Positions 18,293 through 27,675 are shown, numbered from the stretch's first letter. The stretch is DNA of 64,000 nt from Chitinophaga sp. YR573 (GCF_900110995.1 NZ_FOJF01000001.1:4766364-4830363), one strand, 5' to 3'. Notes: a model not told the origin generated them from the sequence alone. Program-made: numbers and translations.

Positions 18293-19486
18293 ATGAGTCA
18301 GCTTATTCTCTCTTCCTCTCAAGCCCGAAAGATTATTCTCCATGCCGCAGGACTATCTAAACGTGGGCAATTTGGAAAAGGCCTTGAGTCTGTTTACAAA
18401 CTTATCGATCATCTGGGCTTTGTGCAGATAGATGCGAACTATGTTGTGGAGCGTGCGCATCACCTTATTATTGCCGCCCGTACACCTGATTATAAACAGG
18501 AATGGCTGGAAGAATTGCAGGCAGATGGCAGAATCTTTGAATTCTTTATTTCTGATGCCGGTTATATGCCAATGCACGACTTTCGCTTTTCTCTGCCGGT
18601 GAAGGAGGGCTTCAGGTTAAAGCGACCAGCTTTGACACAGCCCGAGATCAATTTAATGAATAATGTGCTGGACAGAATAGAGCGGGACGGACCACTGACC
18701 GTAAAAGATTTTGACAATGACCGACAGGAAGCAAGTTCGGGATGGTGGGACTGGCGCCCATCCAAGATTGCCCTCGAACGATTATACATGGACGGCAGCC
18801 TGATGACTACACGAAAGAAGGACTTCAATAAAATATACGACCTGCCTTTAAATCTATTGCCGGATGATGTGGATTTTACCATGCCGACGCCAGAGGAGTT
18901 TGCCAGACACATGATCAGACGTTGTCTCAAATCGATGGGAATTGCCTATGTGAAAGAAATAAACTGGCGTGCCCGCAGGGCAAAGGAAAACTTAGTGAAA
19001 CAGGAGATAAAGAAGATGGTTGAAGAAGGGGAGGTTTGCGAGGTATCCATCGAAGGATTAAAAACAGCTCCCCTGTATATGCTGCCGGTTTATAAGAACA
19101 AAAAAATCGAACTGAATGATGACGTGTTTATTCTTTCGCCATTTGATCCCCTGAATGTTTTTCGGCATAGGCTAAAGGATTTTTTTGATTTCGATTACCA
19201 GATAGAATGTTTTGTGCCCGAGCCTAAACGCAAATACGGTTATTTTTCATTACCTGTATTGGCAGGCGATACCTTTGTTGCCCGTATGGATTCAAAGGCC
19301 GACCGAAAGAAACGCATCTTAATCATTCACAACCTCCATTTCGAACCGCTAAAGCTAAGCAAACAGGAAATAGTCAAAATTGGGCTTGCAATTAAAGCAT
19401 TTGCTACGTTCAATCAATGTAAGGAAATAGTGATCAGCAAATCAAATAACAAACAGTATTGGAAAGATATAAAAGCATGTTTTTAG
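18293..19486 (+). CDS. ycaQ: YcaQ/AlkZ-like winged-helix DNA glycosylase
   Basis: Encodes 397 residues, the normal length for the YcaQ (HTH_42) family. The N-terminus LSSSQARKIILHAAGL is followed by LIDHLGFVQIDANYVVERAHHLIIAAR; the QID in it corresponds to the Q-x-D catalytic motif known in E. coli YcaQ, which unhooks DNA interstrand crosslinks. Later segments (SGWWDWRPSKIALERLYMDGSL; FILSPFDPLNVFRHRLKDFFDFDYQIECF) also match. Likely a cytoplasmic DNA-repair enzyme acting on alkylation or crosslink damage. A rho-independent terminator follows at 19509. Confidence 0.88.
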   Translation: MSQLILSSSQARKIILHAAGLSKRGQFGKGLESVYKLIDHLGFVQIDANYVVERAHHLIIAARTPDYKQEWLEELQADGRIFEFFISDAGYMPMHDFRFSLPVKEGFRLKRPALTQPEINLMNNVLDRIERDGPLTVKDFDNDRQEASSGWWDWRPSKIALERLYMDGSLMTTRKKDFNKIYDLPLNLLPDDVDFTMPTPEEFARHMIRRCLKSMGIAYVKEINWRARRAKENLVKQEIKKMVEEGEVCEVSIEGLKTAPLYMLPVYKNKKIELNDDVFILSPFDPLNVFRHRLKDFFDFDYQIECFVPEPKRKYGYFSLPVLAGDTFVARMDSKADRKKRILIIHNLHFEPLKLSKQEIVKIGLAIKAFATFNQCKEIVISKSNNKQYWKDIKACF

Positions 19487-19508
19487 AAATATCATTCTGA
19501 CTTAATTA

Positions 19509-19541
19509 TAAAAAAGGCCGGATGCTTCCGACCTTTTTTTG
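19509..19541 (+). terminator. Rho-independent terminator after ycaQ
   Basis: G+C-rich stem (AGGCCGGA / TCCGACCT, one mismatch) flanked by an A-run and a T-run of seven, so it can act in both directions. Confidence 0.8.
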
Positions 19542-19572
19542 TGCCGGAACAGGATTCCTTTTGTTCCGGATA

Positions 19573-20532
19573 TCAATACGAAAGTTTCTGGCCTTTCCAA
19601 CCAGTAGTGCGCAGAAATTGTTCCCAACTGAGGCTGTTCGGGTTTATTTGTCGGCTCCACAGCAGGTCGCGATCTTTTCTGAAATATTCATATTCAACTG
19701 CGTACTCTACCATCCCCAGAATCTCACGTACTAAAATCTCGTTTGAACTAAATTCCGGGAAATGATGAAGCAAACCTTCCCGCGTGAATGCAGAACTGTA
19801 TACAGCTTTCTTACCTGTGACCCGGATGAAAGTATCGACCATCTCCTGGGGTGAGATAATATCGCCGATTACTGGTAGGGACTTACCAGCATACTTATCT
19901 GTATTCGAAAAAATTTCCAGAACAGCAGGACCTGTGGCAGTAAGGGGATCAACAAATGGAGCACAGAAGTCTTTTGGTAAATAAATCGGAAATACAAGTG
20001 TATCGCCTTTCATTTTAGGCGGATAAAATTCAAGCAGATTGGTGTAAAAGAAGGCCATGTAAATAAACGAGCTTGTGACTGGTAGCATACGAATATATTC
20101 TTCGATTCTGGCCTTGTCTGTAAAATGGGGTGCAAACATTTTTCCTTCTGTAATTTTATCTACATTTTCCAAACTGCTGAAGATAATATGTTGTACTCCT
20201 GCTTCAACCGCTGCATCTGCCAGCTGTTTCCCCAACTCCGTCTCATGAGTTGCCGGTGGGATAATGCCCGGTGTCATCATGAAAACACCATCCGAACCAC
20301 GGAACGCTTCCACAAAGTCTTTTTTATATCCCAGATCAAGAGGTATACTCACAAGTTCGGCCCCTTGTTCGGCCAAACTAAGTGCCTCTGGTGAATTAAC
20401 GCGCCGAGTGATACCGCGTACACGATAACGTCCGCTCTGTAATAATGTGCGTGCAGCACTGCGCCCCTGCTTACCCAAAACACCAACGATAGTAATGAGT
20501 GGTTTATCTTTTTGTATCATATTTTTTACCAT
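19573..20532 (-). CDS. NmrA-like NAD(P)-binding protein
   Basis: Encodes 319 residues; starts at 20532 or at a second Met four codons later. The atypical-SDR nucleotide motif reads TIVGVLGKQGRSAARTLL, followed by VRGITRR, the helix-strand pattern of the NmrA/HSCARG group, and HIIFSSLENVDKI. The catalytic YxxxK of classical SDRs is absent, so it is probably a redox sensor or quinone/NADPH-type reductase. It is divergent from an HxlR regulator with overlapping promoters. Confidence 0.82.
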   Translation of the reverse strand: MVKNMIQKDKPLITIVGVLGKQGRSAARTLLQSGRYRVRGITRRVNSPEALSLAEQGAELVSIPLDLGYKKDFVEAFRGSDGVFMMTPGIIPPATHETELGKQLADAAVEAGVQHIIFSSLENVDKITEGKMFAPHFTDKARIEEYIRMLPVTSSFIYMAFFYTNLLEFYPPKMKGDTLVFPIYLPKDFCAPFVDPLTATGPAVLEIFSNTDKYAGKSLPVIGDIISPQEMVDTFIRVTGKKAVYSSAFTREGLLHHFPEFSSNEILVREILGMVEYAVEYEYFRKDRDLLWSRQINPNSLSWEQFLRTTGWKGQKLSY

Positions 20533-20549
20533 ATTGTACTATAAAAAGT

Positions 20550-20565
20550 ATAGTTGCAAAACTAT
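20550..20565. promoter_or_regulatory. Putative HxlR operator and overlapping -7 box
   Basis: ATAGTTGCAAAACTAT is a dyad with 6-bp arms; its minus strand contains TAGTTTTG (20557-20564), the NmrA -7 box. A second ATAGTT...AACTAT pair lies further right and brackets the + strand box TAGATTTG at 20577. The layout suggests one regulator silences both genes. Confidence 0.5.
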
Positions 20566-20576
20566 TTATAGTTCAA

Positions 20577-20584
20577 TAGATTTG
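20577..20584 (+). promoter_or_regulatory. -7 box of the second HxlR gene
   Basis: TAGATTTG, a perfect TAnnTTTG, 40 bp before the ATG at 20625. Confidence 0.45.
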
Positions 20585-20624
20585 CAATAACTATCCATTA
20601 GGATAGCCTTATCAAATAAATTTT

Positions 20625-20999
20625 ATGGGAATAGAATGTCAAAGTGATTTTATAAAGGTCAATAATAAATTATATCCTTGCACTGTGAGTGTAGCTATGG
20701 ATTTGGTCGGTGGAAAGTGGAAAGCGGTTATTCTATACCATTTAAAGGATGCAGATAAACGGTATAGCGAGCTTAGGAAGGAAATGTCCGGTGTTACCGA
20801 AAGGACACTGAGTTTGCAATTAAAACAATTAGAGGAAGATGAGTTGATTTCAAGACAAGTCTATGGAGAAAAGCCGCCGATTAAAGTCGTTTACGGTTTA
20901 ACTGATTTTGGCAAGTCTTTCATCCCTGTACTTGATGCAATTACCGGGTGGGGTAATCAGATAGCTACACAAAAAGGCGAATTTGTCAAAAAATCCTAA
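20625..20999 (+). CDS. HxlR family transcriptional regulator
   Basis: Encodes 124 residues. The winged-helix core is complete: C20 in YPCTVSVAMDLVGGKWKAVILYHL, then RYSELRKEMSGVTERTLSLQLKQLEEDELISRQVY and the wing IKVVYGLTDFGKSFIPVLDAI. The single N-terminal Cys is the usual redox or electrophile-sensing position. Divergent from the NmrA-like gene (92 bp apart), its probable target. Confidence 0.92.
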   Translation: MGIECQSDFIKVNNKLYPCTVSVAMDLVGGKWKAVILYHLKDADKRYSELRKEMSGVTERTLSLQLKQLEEDELISRQVYGEKPPIKVVYGLTDFGKSFIPVLDAITGWGNQIATQKGEFVKKS

Positions 21000-21032
21000 A
21001 AATTCATCCCCGGGAAGTTCGAAATCTGTCAT

Positions 21033-21512
21033 TCATATTAGTTCTTCGAAGCCGTATCTGCCCGCACTCCAAAAAGCATCCAAAGCTATGATACGTGGTT
21101 TTAAAAACGAAATCATTGCAGGCCAGTCTTCCTGACGATGAATAGACACACCCTTCAGTTGTTTAGAAACAGTGCTGACCATTTTACCATATTCATCCGG
21201 ACTGGATAGCTGCCAAATCCAATCGTTTTCCCCCAATGCTTCCACTATCATCTGTTTCATCTGAGTAAGACGATTATAAAGAGCCTGCTGACGGGACAGG
21301 TCAGACGAAGAAATGACGATAGCAATGGATACACGTTTATCATCAGCATCCATCTTGAAACTGAGACCAGGCACTCCTGTTTTGTAATTAACCCAGGTTA
21401 CAGGCAGTTCTTCCGCAGATAAGATTGGTTGCATGTATTTGCCGAAGGCTGTCCAGAATGTCTGTTTTTGTTTCGATATTTCCTGCTGTGAATACATTTG
21501 CGATAAGTTCAA
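21033..21512 (-). CDS. DUF4268 domain-containing protein
   Basis: Encodes 159 residues; almost the whole chain fits DUF4268. The N-terminus MYSQQEISKQKQTFWTAFGKYM, the central INF/ISI-like strands (VSIAIVIS) and a helix with LYNRLTQMKQMIVEALG are the family pattern, which is found alone in Bacteroidota and fused to nuclease-like proteins elsewhere. The function is unknown. No signal peptide. Confidence 0.75.
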   Translation of the reverse strand: MNLSQMYSQQEISKQKQTFWTAFGKYMQPILSAEELPVTWVNYKTGVPGLSFKMDADDKRVSIAIVISSSDLSRQQALYNRLTQMKQMIVEALGENDWIWQLSSPDEYGKMVSTVSKQLKGVSIHRQEDWPAMISFLKPRIIALDAFWSAGRYGFEELI

Positions 21513-21624
21513 AATGCAAAGATAACCGTATGTTTTTCCAATATCAAAAACAACGGTAATCGTTGGAGAAGGAGCAGTCTCATTCTATAGAATTACCGCG
21601 TCTGTAAATACAATTCATAATTTC

Positions 21625-21738
21625 TTAACGTAGGTTATAGCCCGATAAGGAAGAAGGGTATGTAATTTTCTTTTTGATGGTAAGAGCTTCTTTGTTTATG
21701 CTGTTGAGTAATTTGTCAACTTCGCTGGTAACGGTATC
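21625..21738 (-). pseudogene. Decayed coding remnant, identity unknown
   Basis: An otherwise gene-free 520-bp gap (21513-22035) contains an open 37-codon stretch on the minus strand ending KKKITYPSSLSGYNLR-stop, with protein-like composition but no start codon and a stop right before it. Probably the tail of a lost gene. The rest of the gap shows nothing clear. Confidence 0.35.
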
Positions 21739-22035
21739 TTAACGTTTTCCTCTATTTGAATTTCTAAATAAATCATTATTTTGACTTATTTTGAAGATAA
21801 TACCTATAAGTATCCTTAAAATTGAAACCCTGTTATGATTTATGATCAAACAAGTTGAACCCATAGTTAATGAATCTTTACTTGTGATTTGTATGAATAG
21901 TATAACCCATCTTTTCAAGCTAATATTCGTAGGGTAATTATGCGTGTAACCAGCGTGGAGAAATTTCACATGGTTGGATTAGTCATGAATTATCTAATTG
22001 AATAACCCCAGATCTCATCTGAATATTTATCTATA

Positions 22036-23478
22036 ATGAAAAATAAAGAAGAAAAAGTAAGTGTAATTTTAATTGGATGCGGTCCTCATGCCAGACGCGT
22101 ATATCTTCCGGCGTTACGTAACATTCGAAATGTAAAGCTGGCTTTAGTTATTGATTTAGAAAGTGAAGAATCGATTGTACGTAGCGCTATTGGAAATACT
22201 TTAGAAACGGAAGTATGGCTGATTCAACCTTTTGTAAACACTTTGCCCCCAGCATTAAATGCCAGACTTTCAAAGTTCGTTTTAGAAAATCAGATTAAAG
22301 GAGTAATTATTGCAACTGAACCACTAGTGCATAAAGCATATGCCGAATGGGCTTTGGTAAATGAGCTTAATATACTGATAGATAAACCTCTGACAACGAG
22401 AGTAGATATTACAAGTAATTTAGATAATGCCAAAGGAATCCTTAATGACTACTTTGAATTGCGCGCCGCCTATCAAGACCTTCAAAGAAAGACGGAAACT
22501 GTTTTTATGATTAATTCCCATCGCCGTTTTCATAAAGGATTTCAATTTGTTAAGGATCAAATTAATGAAGTCGCAATGAGGACAAATTGTCCAATAAACT
22601 TTATTCAGGCATATCACTCTGACGGTCAATGGCGTTTACCAAATGAAATTATCTCGCAAAAATACCATCCTTATTGCTTCGGATATGGGAAGGCTTCTCA
22701 TAGCGGGTATCATATCTTTGATACCATTTACCAGTTTTACAAAGCCTCAGTATTGCCGGATAAACTTGCAGATGAAATGGAGGTGATTAGTTCTTTCATA
22801 AAACCCAATGGCTTTTTTACCCAATTAAATGAAAATGATTATCTATCTATTTTTGGGGATGAATATAAACAAGTTAATTCCTGGTCGGAAAAACAACTGC
22901 AGGAGATATGTGAAAATTTTGGAGAGATTGACATCTCTTCAATAATTGCACTTAGAAAACATGGAGAGGTAATAGCTAATTTTAACGTGAACCTGGTTCA
23001 TAACGGATTTGCCGGAAGAACCTGGATCTTGCCTGGTGACGATTTGTACAAAGGAAATGGAAGAATTAAGCATGAAAGTTATCATATCCAGCAAGGGCCA
23101 TTTCAAAGTATACAGATACATGCTTATCAGGCATATGATAAACATGATAAAAATAAAGATCCGGAAGAGTTTCTGGGAGGGAAAAACCATTTTGAAATAT
23201 ATGTGTTTCGTAATCCATTCGTTGCTGATGGTGAAACTCAACCCAAAGTCTATAAATATTCAGATATTGTTGATAATCGTTCTGAAGAAAATGGCCCTAC
23301 AATAACAATGGAACAGGTTAAATTTAGCGTAGTAGAACAATTTATTGATTATCTGATTGGGAAAAAACAGAAAACAGAAATTTGTTCTCAAATAGAAGAT
23401 CATATCATCCCTGTGAAGATAATGAGCGGAATCTATTGTTCTAATATAACTAAACAAAGGGCTTGTTACGATTTTTAA
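22036..23478 (+). CDS. Gfo/Idh/MocA-like oxidoreductase
   Basis: Encodes 480 residues. The N-terminal half has the family pattern: VSVILIGCGPHARRVYLPAL (nucleotide loop), ALVIDLE, a strand GVIIATEPLVHKAYAEWAL, then NILIDKPLTTRVD, which contains the conserved DKP. The chain is longer than typical members (about 350) because of insertions in the C-terminal half, for example AYQAYDKHDKNKDPEEFLG. Cytoplasmic; likely acts on a sugar-like or amino compound with NAD(P). The gene is A+T-rich and stands alone. Confidence 0.72.
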   Translation: MKNKEEKVSVILIGCGPHARRVYLPALRNIRNVKLALVIDLESEESIVRSAIGNTLETEVWLIQPFVNTLPPALNARLSKFVLENQIKGVIIATEPLVHKAYAEWALVNELNILIDKPLTTRVDITSNLDNAKGILNDYFELRAAYQDLQRKTETVFMINSHRRFHKGFQFVKDQINEVAMRTNCPINFIQAYHSDGQWRLPNEIISQKYHPYCFGYGKASHSGYHIFDTIYQFYKASVLPDKLADEMEVISSFIKPNGFFTQLNENDYLSIFGDEYKQVNSWSEKQLQEICENFGEIDISSIIALRKHGEVIANFNVNLVHNGFAGRTWILPGDDLYKGNGRIKHESYHIQQGPFQSIQIHAYQAYDKHDKNKDPEEFLGGKNHFEIYVFRNPFVADGETQPKVYKYSDIVDNRSEENGPTITMEQVKFSVVEQFIDYLIGKKQKTEICSQIEDHIIPVKIMSGIYCSNITKQRACYDF

Positions 23479-23535
23479 ATCAGGATGCTAAACATTTAGA
23501 TAAGCAGAATTCAACTCTTGACACTCACAGATAAA

Positions 23536-23568
23536 AAAGCTCTGTAAATCATTTATTTACAGAGCTTT
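23536..23568 (+). terminator. Terminator hairpin after the Gfo/Idh/MocA gene
   Basis: Perfect 14-bp stem AAAGCTCTGTAAAT / ATTTACAGAGCTTT with a 5-nt loop, 57 bp after the stop. Immediately followed by a copy of the + strand repeat family. Confidence 0.75.
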
Positions 23569-23571
23569 GAA

Positions 23572-23602
23572 GTACCCGGTAGTGGTGAGTTTACGAACCA
23601 AT
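23572..23602 (+). repeat. Terminator-linked repeat, copy 1
   Basis: Reads GTACCCGGTAGTGG, a spacer, then ACGAACCAAT; belongs to a family of eight same-strand copies in this window (consensus GTGCCCGGTARCGG then TTCGAACCAA). Confidence 0.65.
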
Positions 23603-23609
23603 TAATTAT

Positions 23610-25214
23610 TTACATCCATGAACCGGTATATTCATTACCGGGATATCCTGCTGATTTATGGCGTAAACTTTCTGCCAGAAATGGGAGGAAATGTAATTTC
23701 TGCGGCGTAGCTTGGGCAAAACATCCTCTTGCTTCAGCACCATATTGTAATGTGTCTACCCATACTTCTCCTTCAAACTCACCATTCATGATCAGGAATA
23801 GTCCGTCCTGCCCGTAAGAGTCTCCGAAATACCAGCATCCATCATTCGCTGTTACACCATCAGGGAATCCAAACATGGCTTGCATGTCTGCGGACTTTGG
23901 AAGGATCTTCAGCTTTTTCCAATCTTTATCATTCGGTTCTACCCATGCATTGATTTCCCAGTCATGATTAATGGGATGCATTTTATCAGCTGTGATAGGG
24001 AAAGGTTTTCTGATAGCAGCCAGTTCTTTTTTGGCTGGTATTGTAACACCATTGTAACGATAATAATATTTGCCTCCTTCACCAATTTCCATCAGGTACA
24101 CTTTAAGCTGATCCGGCAGATGGATAGTATGTTCCTTTTCATAAGCCGCTATGTCTTCTACTGACCATTTTTTAAGTTCGAGAAACCACTTATCGAATTT
24201 GCTACTGGGAGTCTGCCATTTAGAATCCTTATACTGAGTACGCAGCTTGATTTGCAACATCTCTTGTTTGATCAGGTTAAGCACAGCAGCATGTTCTTTT
24301 ACCAACGGATGATCCGGGTTCACAAACTGATCTGCAAGTTTTTCCTGTTCTTTCTTCACAAACAGCAGAAAAGCCTGATAATCGTCTTCTTCTTTTTTCT
24401 TTGCAGCAACCTCTCTTTCTTCTTCCTTCCGTATCCATTGTAGGTATTTTTCATCCGTTTTAAAATCCCTGAAATCTGCATGATCAGCATTACGTCTCAA
24501 TCCTTCCAGAACGATCGCATAGGCTTCTTCTTCCCTGCCCATTTTAATTAAGAGACGTACTTTTGTATCTTTAAGATAACTAAACTGGTACCAGTTAGAC
24601 TGCACAAATCCTTTTTCCAGTATTGCCAGTGCTTCTTCCTGTTTTACCGGGTCTTCCTCTTCTAAAAAAGCATTCCATCCGATTTTGTTGGCACATTGCA
24701 GATACAAATTCCTTTCCCATTCAATCATAGTCGCTTTAAAAGGGAAGTTATCCATGCATTTTTTTGCATGTGCCAGCAGCAATGGTTTATACTTTGCAAG
24801 TACAGTAGGATCTTTGCTAAGATAATTCACCTGACTCCACAGCTGGAATTTCCAGCTTTCCAACGCCATATGCACAGACTCTTCAAACAGCATCTGTACA
24901 TGCCCGGGAACCGAATAATTTGTATATCCATTCTTATTTTTTGTTGCAATCCGTTCCGGCTCATCTTCCGGATCTTTCAGATTGATCAGCAGCATTTGCT
25001 GTTTATTATTCCCTTCCATTATGGTTGGAAACTGCATTGGCAGCATACTGATCATTTCATCCATATTGGCAATGGCCTGATCTACTTTTTCTTCCAGCAT
25101 TTTTCCTGTTTTTGCTGCTTCCTCTTCAAAGGCAAGGATCAGGGAATAACTTGCAACATAAAGACGTTTGAAGGCTTTTATTTTTTCGTCTGTTATTGTT
25201 TTCTTTTGAGCCAT
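23610..25214 (-). CDS. SUKH-tailed intracellular protein
   Basis: Encodes 534 residues from the ATG at 25214; upstream codons in the same frame are not protein-like. Residues 1 to about 290 are helical and unassigned, 290-330 is a charged coiled-coil-like stretch (EEEREVAAKKKEEDD), and the C-terminal 200 residues form a SUKH/KNR4-like domain with WSVEDIAAYEKEHTIHLPDQLKVYLMEIGEGG and a later FGDSYGQDGLFLIM segment. No signal peptide. SUKH domains bind toxins or act as scaffolds; here it may be a large immunity-type protein. A direct-repeat motif lies 87-135 bp upstream. Confidence 0.65.
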   Translation of the reverse strand: MAQKKTITDEKIKAFKRLYVASYSLILAFEEEAAKTGKMLEEKVDQAIANMDEMISMLPMQFPTIMEGNNKQQMLLINLKDPEDEPERIATKNKNGYTNYSVPGHVQMLFEESVHMALESWKFQLWSQVNYLSKDPTVLAKYKPLLLAHAKKCMDNFPFKATMIEWERNLYLQCANKIGWNAFLEEEDPVKQEEALAILEKGFVQSNWYQFSYLKDTKVRLLIKMGREEEAYAIVLEGLRRNADHADFRDFKTDEKYLQWIRKEEEREVAAKKKEEDDYQAFLLFVKKEQEKLADQFVNPDHPLVKEHAAVLNLIKQEMLQIKLRTQYKDSKWQTPSSKFDKWFLELKKWSVEDIAAYEKEHTIHLPDQLKVYLMEIGEGGKYYYRYNGVTIPAKKELAAIRKPFPITADKMHPINHDWEINAWVEPNDKDWKKLKILPKSADMQAMFGFPDGVTANDGCWYFGDSYGQDGLFLIMNGEFEGEVWVDTLQYGAEARGCFAQATPQKLHFLPFLAESLRHKSAGYPGNEYTGSWM

Positions 25215-25300
25215 AATATATAGTTTTTGCAAATCACTGAACTCCGGTTTAGTGTCAGACAAAATTAATACTATAAGTGGCCAATCATAAAATCTATGAA

Positions 25301-25349
25301 CTACAAATGATCTACATGAACTAGAAGTGCTAACTACCAATGATCTACA
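25301..25349 (-). promoter_or_regulatory. Paired 16-bp promoter-proximal repeats (site A)
   Basis: On the gene strand TGTAGATCATTGGTAG is followed 33 bp later (start to start) by TGTAGATCATTTGTAG, ending 86 bp before the SUKH-protein ATG. The same pair, 34 bp apart, precedes the operon ending at 45592, and a single exact copy precedes the TPR gene at 43912. Likely binding sites of one regulator. Confidence 0.55.
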
Positions 25350-25484
25350 ATTTGAACTTTCATCAGGTGGTCATGCACCGTAAGTACTTCCAAATAACTG
25401 CAATTTATTTGCTGCTGAAACGTTAATTTTATGGGAATTGTTTTCCTGGTATCTGTTTTGAAAATATTTGTAATCTCTGTTAAT

Positions 25485-26081
25485 ATGAAAAGAATCACCC
25501 TCATTCTTCTTTGTTCCATGTTTATGGGAACCGGTTATTCCCAGGTTATTAAATTTGACAATGGCGTTGCAGTCAATAGCCTTATAGGCGACGATTTTGA
25601 TCTTTTCTTCAATAAAGTTACTTCATACAGCGGTTTGGTCGGACTGGAATATTTCGAGAGAAAGTGGTTTTATCTGTCCAGCGAGGTTGGTTATTTAAAA
25701 TTGGGAGGAAAGGAGAATGGAACGATCGATGGTGTGCCAACACGTGATGAGCAAACCTGGAATTATGGTCAGATAAATACATCATTCCGGGCGAGAGTTG
25801 TAAGCCGGAAAACAGAGTTTTATGCGGGTACGGGACCTTATGCAAATGTGCTGCTGGGGTCCGGTGCATTCGATAAAGCGTTGTATGACGGTTATTCAGC
25901 TGAACGTATTAATTGGGGATTCAAAGCGGAACTTGGTATTACTCAGAATATCAACAGGATCAGAGTCGGTGTGAACTGTACTTACCTCTTACCTGTGTCA
26001 GCGACTGTTAAAAGTCAGTATACTAATATGTATTCAAGATCTCTGGCATTTTATTTAAGCTTGGGTTATAGATTTAAATAG
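25485..26081 (+). CDS. Small outer-membrane beta-barrel-like protein
   Basis: Encodes 198 residues from the ATG at 25485, which starts a good signal peptide (MKRITLILLCSMFMGTGYSQ). The mature part is built of alternating strands (FYLSSEVGYLKL, TEFYAGTGPYANVLLG, NRIRVGVNCTYLLPV) and ends ..LAFYLSLGYRFK, the pattern of small 8-stranded outer-membrane barrels. Function unknown. Convergent with the lipoprotein gene across a shared terminator. Confidence 0.7.
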   Translation: MKRITLILLCSMFMGTGYSQVIKFDNGVAVNSLIGDDFDLFFNKVTSYSGLVGLEYFERKWFYLSSEVGYLKLGGKENGTIDGVPTRDEQTWNYGQINTSFRARVVSRKTEFYAGTGPYANVLLGSGAFDKALYDGYSAERINWGFKAELGITQNINRIRVGVNCTYLLPVSATVKSQYTNMYSRSLAFYLSLGYRFK

Positions 26082-26093
26082 CCTGTTTTAAGA

Positions 26094-26124
26094 TAGCCGG
26101 ACAGCTGTGATGACTGTCCGGCTA
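26094..26124. terminator. Bidirectional terminator
   Basis: Perfect 11-bp stem TAGCCGGACAG / CTGTCCGGCTA with a 9-nt loop between convergent genes, with A/T-rich flanks. Confidence 0.85.
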
Positions 26125-26130
26125 CTTTAA

Positions 26131-26775
26131 TTAAAATTCATAATAAGAGTAGACAAATTGTAAACCAGTCAGGTCACCTGCAGGTATGGCGGGTGCACCT
26201 ACTGCCTGTCCGAGTACATTGTATCTTGGTAGAACAGAGTAGGTGGTCAGTGCCAGTATATTGCCGGTTGGGCCCGTAGACTGACTAGACAGGACACCTC
26301 TTAGTTTAGTTGTCCAGTTTGAGTAACCATATCTCGCCATGAGGTCATAGTTGACAATTCCTGCTGAATTAGCTGGCAGACTGACTTCAGCGTAAACAGT
26401 ATATACATCACATATGTATACACCAGTAGCCAGCGTAGGGGCTTCTGCATTGGTAATTGTTACTCTCTGATTACTTGCTATCAGTCTTAAATTTCCCGTA
26501 ACAGTAAGTGGACCAACTAACCCCATGGTTGTTACGCCCGTCAGCGCATTAATCTGGTTCAGCAGATGTAATTTTTTTGTGTCAATGTTTGTCATAAATG
26601 GTTTCGACATGTCAGTAATCACAGTATTTTCAGTAGCTGGTGTAGTACTGAGCTTACTTAATTCTGCCCGAAGCGATGCTACACTTGGAGCGGCAGTTTC
26701 TTTGCTGTCTTTGGAGCATGAGATGCTCATTACAAGAACTGCAGCTGTCAGCGCAGCGACAAATAGTCTTTTCAT
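26131..26775 (-). CDS. Lipoprotein of unknown function
   Basis: Encodes 214 residues. Signal peptide with lipobox SISC (Cys at about 20) followed by SKDSKETAAP. The mature part is rich in T, V, N and A and looks beta-stranded; I recognise no domain. Contains CDVYTVYAEVSLP and a Y-rich C-terminus. Outer-membrane or surface lipoprotein, stand-alone transcription unit. Confidence 0.65.
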   Translation of the reverse strand: MKRLFVAALTAAVLVMSISCSKDSKETAAPSVASLRAELSKLSTTPATENTVITDMSKPFMTNIDTKKLHLLNQINALTGVTTMGLVGPLTVTGNLRLIASNQRVTITNAEAPTLATGVYICDVYTVYAEVSLPANSAGIVNYDLMARYGYSNWTTKLRGVLSSQSTGPTGNILALTTYSVLPRYNVLGQAVGAPAIPAGDLTGLQFVYSYYEF

Positions 26776-26997
26776 GGGTTGAAAATTTAGGAGTTTGAGG
26801 GTTTGGGTTATCTAAAGGGTTCCGTTTATCTACTAGGCATTACTTGTGGTGATGAAGGGGTCGTCTAAGCATCATCCTGATGAAAGTAAAACAAATTAGT
26901 CGGATGACAAAAAACTTTCGTACTGCACAGAACATAAAAATCGCATCCGATTTTTTAATACTCAATTTTTCCGGATACGATTAATGAGTAATGAACC

Positions 26998-27675
26998 TTA
27001 AAGCCCTTTCTTACGGGAAGGTTTGAGAGAGGTTAATTCTCTTAAAGCATCCCCCGCTATCCATTTAGCAGTTGTGTTATCCTGCAATAAAATACGCTCT
27101 GCACATTGTATGGCTAAGGGCAGCAATGTTTTGTTGCGCTTGCCAATTTGCCGTAATGCCCAGCTAATGGCCTTCTTTACAAAGTTGCGCTTGTCCCATG
27201 CCTCGCGTTCTATGACAGGGAAGAACTGAATAAAAATCATGTCACCGGCTTTCTTATCATGTACTGCTAATTCGGCCATCAGTACGAAACCGGCGCGTTT
27301 AATAAATTCTTCTCCATGTTTGCTAAACTCCAGTGCCTTTTCTATAGCGTAGGGGGTACGGTCAAATAGGTTGCCGCATGTCTGGTCGCATATATCCCAG
27401 CTTGTAAAATCTTTTGTCCAGCTATCAATTAATTGAGGAGTAACCAGCTTTGGGTCGGCAACTAATGATGCCAGGATACGTGCCTCGTGTATGCGGGTGT
27501 CCCATAATTGCAGGGCCAATTCATGGTCCTTTTGTATTAGTTTGGCCAGTTTCCTGACCTCGGGTATTTTAACGCCCAACGCTTTTTCATTATCAATACC
27601 GAAACGCAGCATACCTGCATGATACCTGGTATCTGCTTTTTCTTTAAGCAGGTCTATTATTTCGGTAACGTCCAT
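26998..27675 (-). CDS. DNA alkylation repair protein (AlkD-like HEAT)
   Basis: Encodes 225 residues, typical length. The HEAT-like helices carry the family signatures: GVKIPEVRKLAK, W....HEARILASLVADP, SWTKDFTSWDICDQTCGNLF and a helix around WALRQIGKRN. AlkD-type enzymes excise cationic alkylpurines without base flipping; the aromatic residues in SWDICDQ are in the expected place. Cytoplasmic. It lies 31 bp downstream of the RibD-type reductase gene on the same strand, so the two are probably co-transcribed. Confidence 0.85.
   Translation of the reverse strand: MDVTEIIDLLKEKADTRYHAGMLRFGIDNEKALGVKIPEVRKLAKLIQKDHELALQLWDTRIHEARILASLVADPKLVTPQLIDSWTKDFTSWDICDQTCGNLFDRTPYAIEKALEFSKHGEEFIKRAGFVLMAELAVHDKKAGDMIFIQFFPVIEREAWDKRNFVKKAISWALRQIGKRNKTLLPLAIQCAERILLQDNTTAKWIAGDALRELTSLKPSRKKGL

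Noticed and set aside
24696..25223. Plus-strand frame of 175 codons opposite the SUKH-tailed protein
   Set aside because: Very rich in F, H, Q and C, the reverse image of a lysine- and glutamate-rich gene; no ribosome binding site or family.
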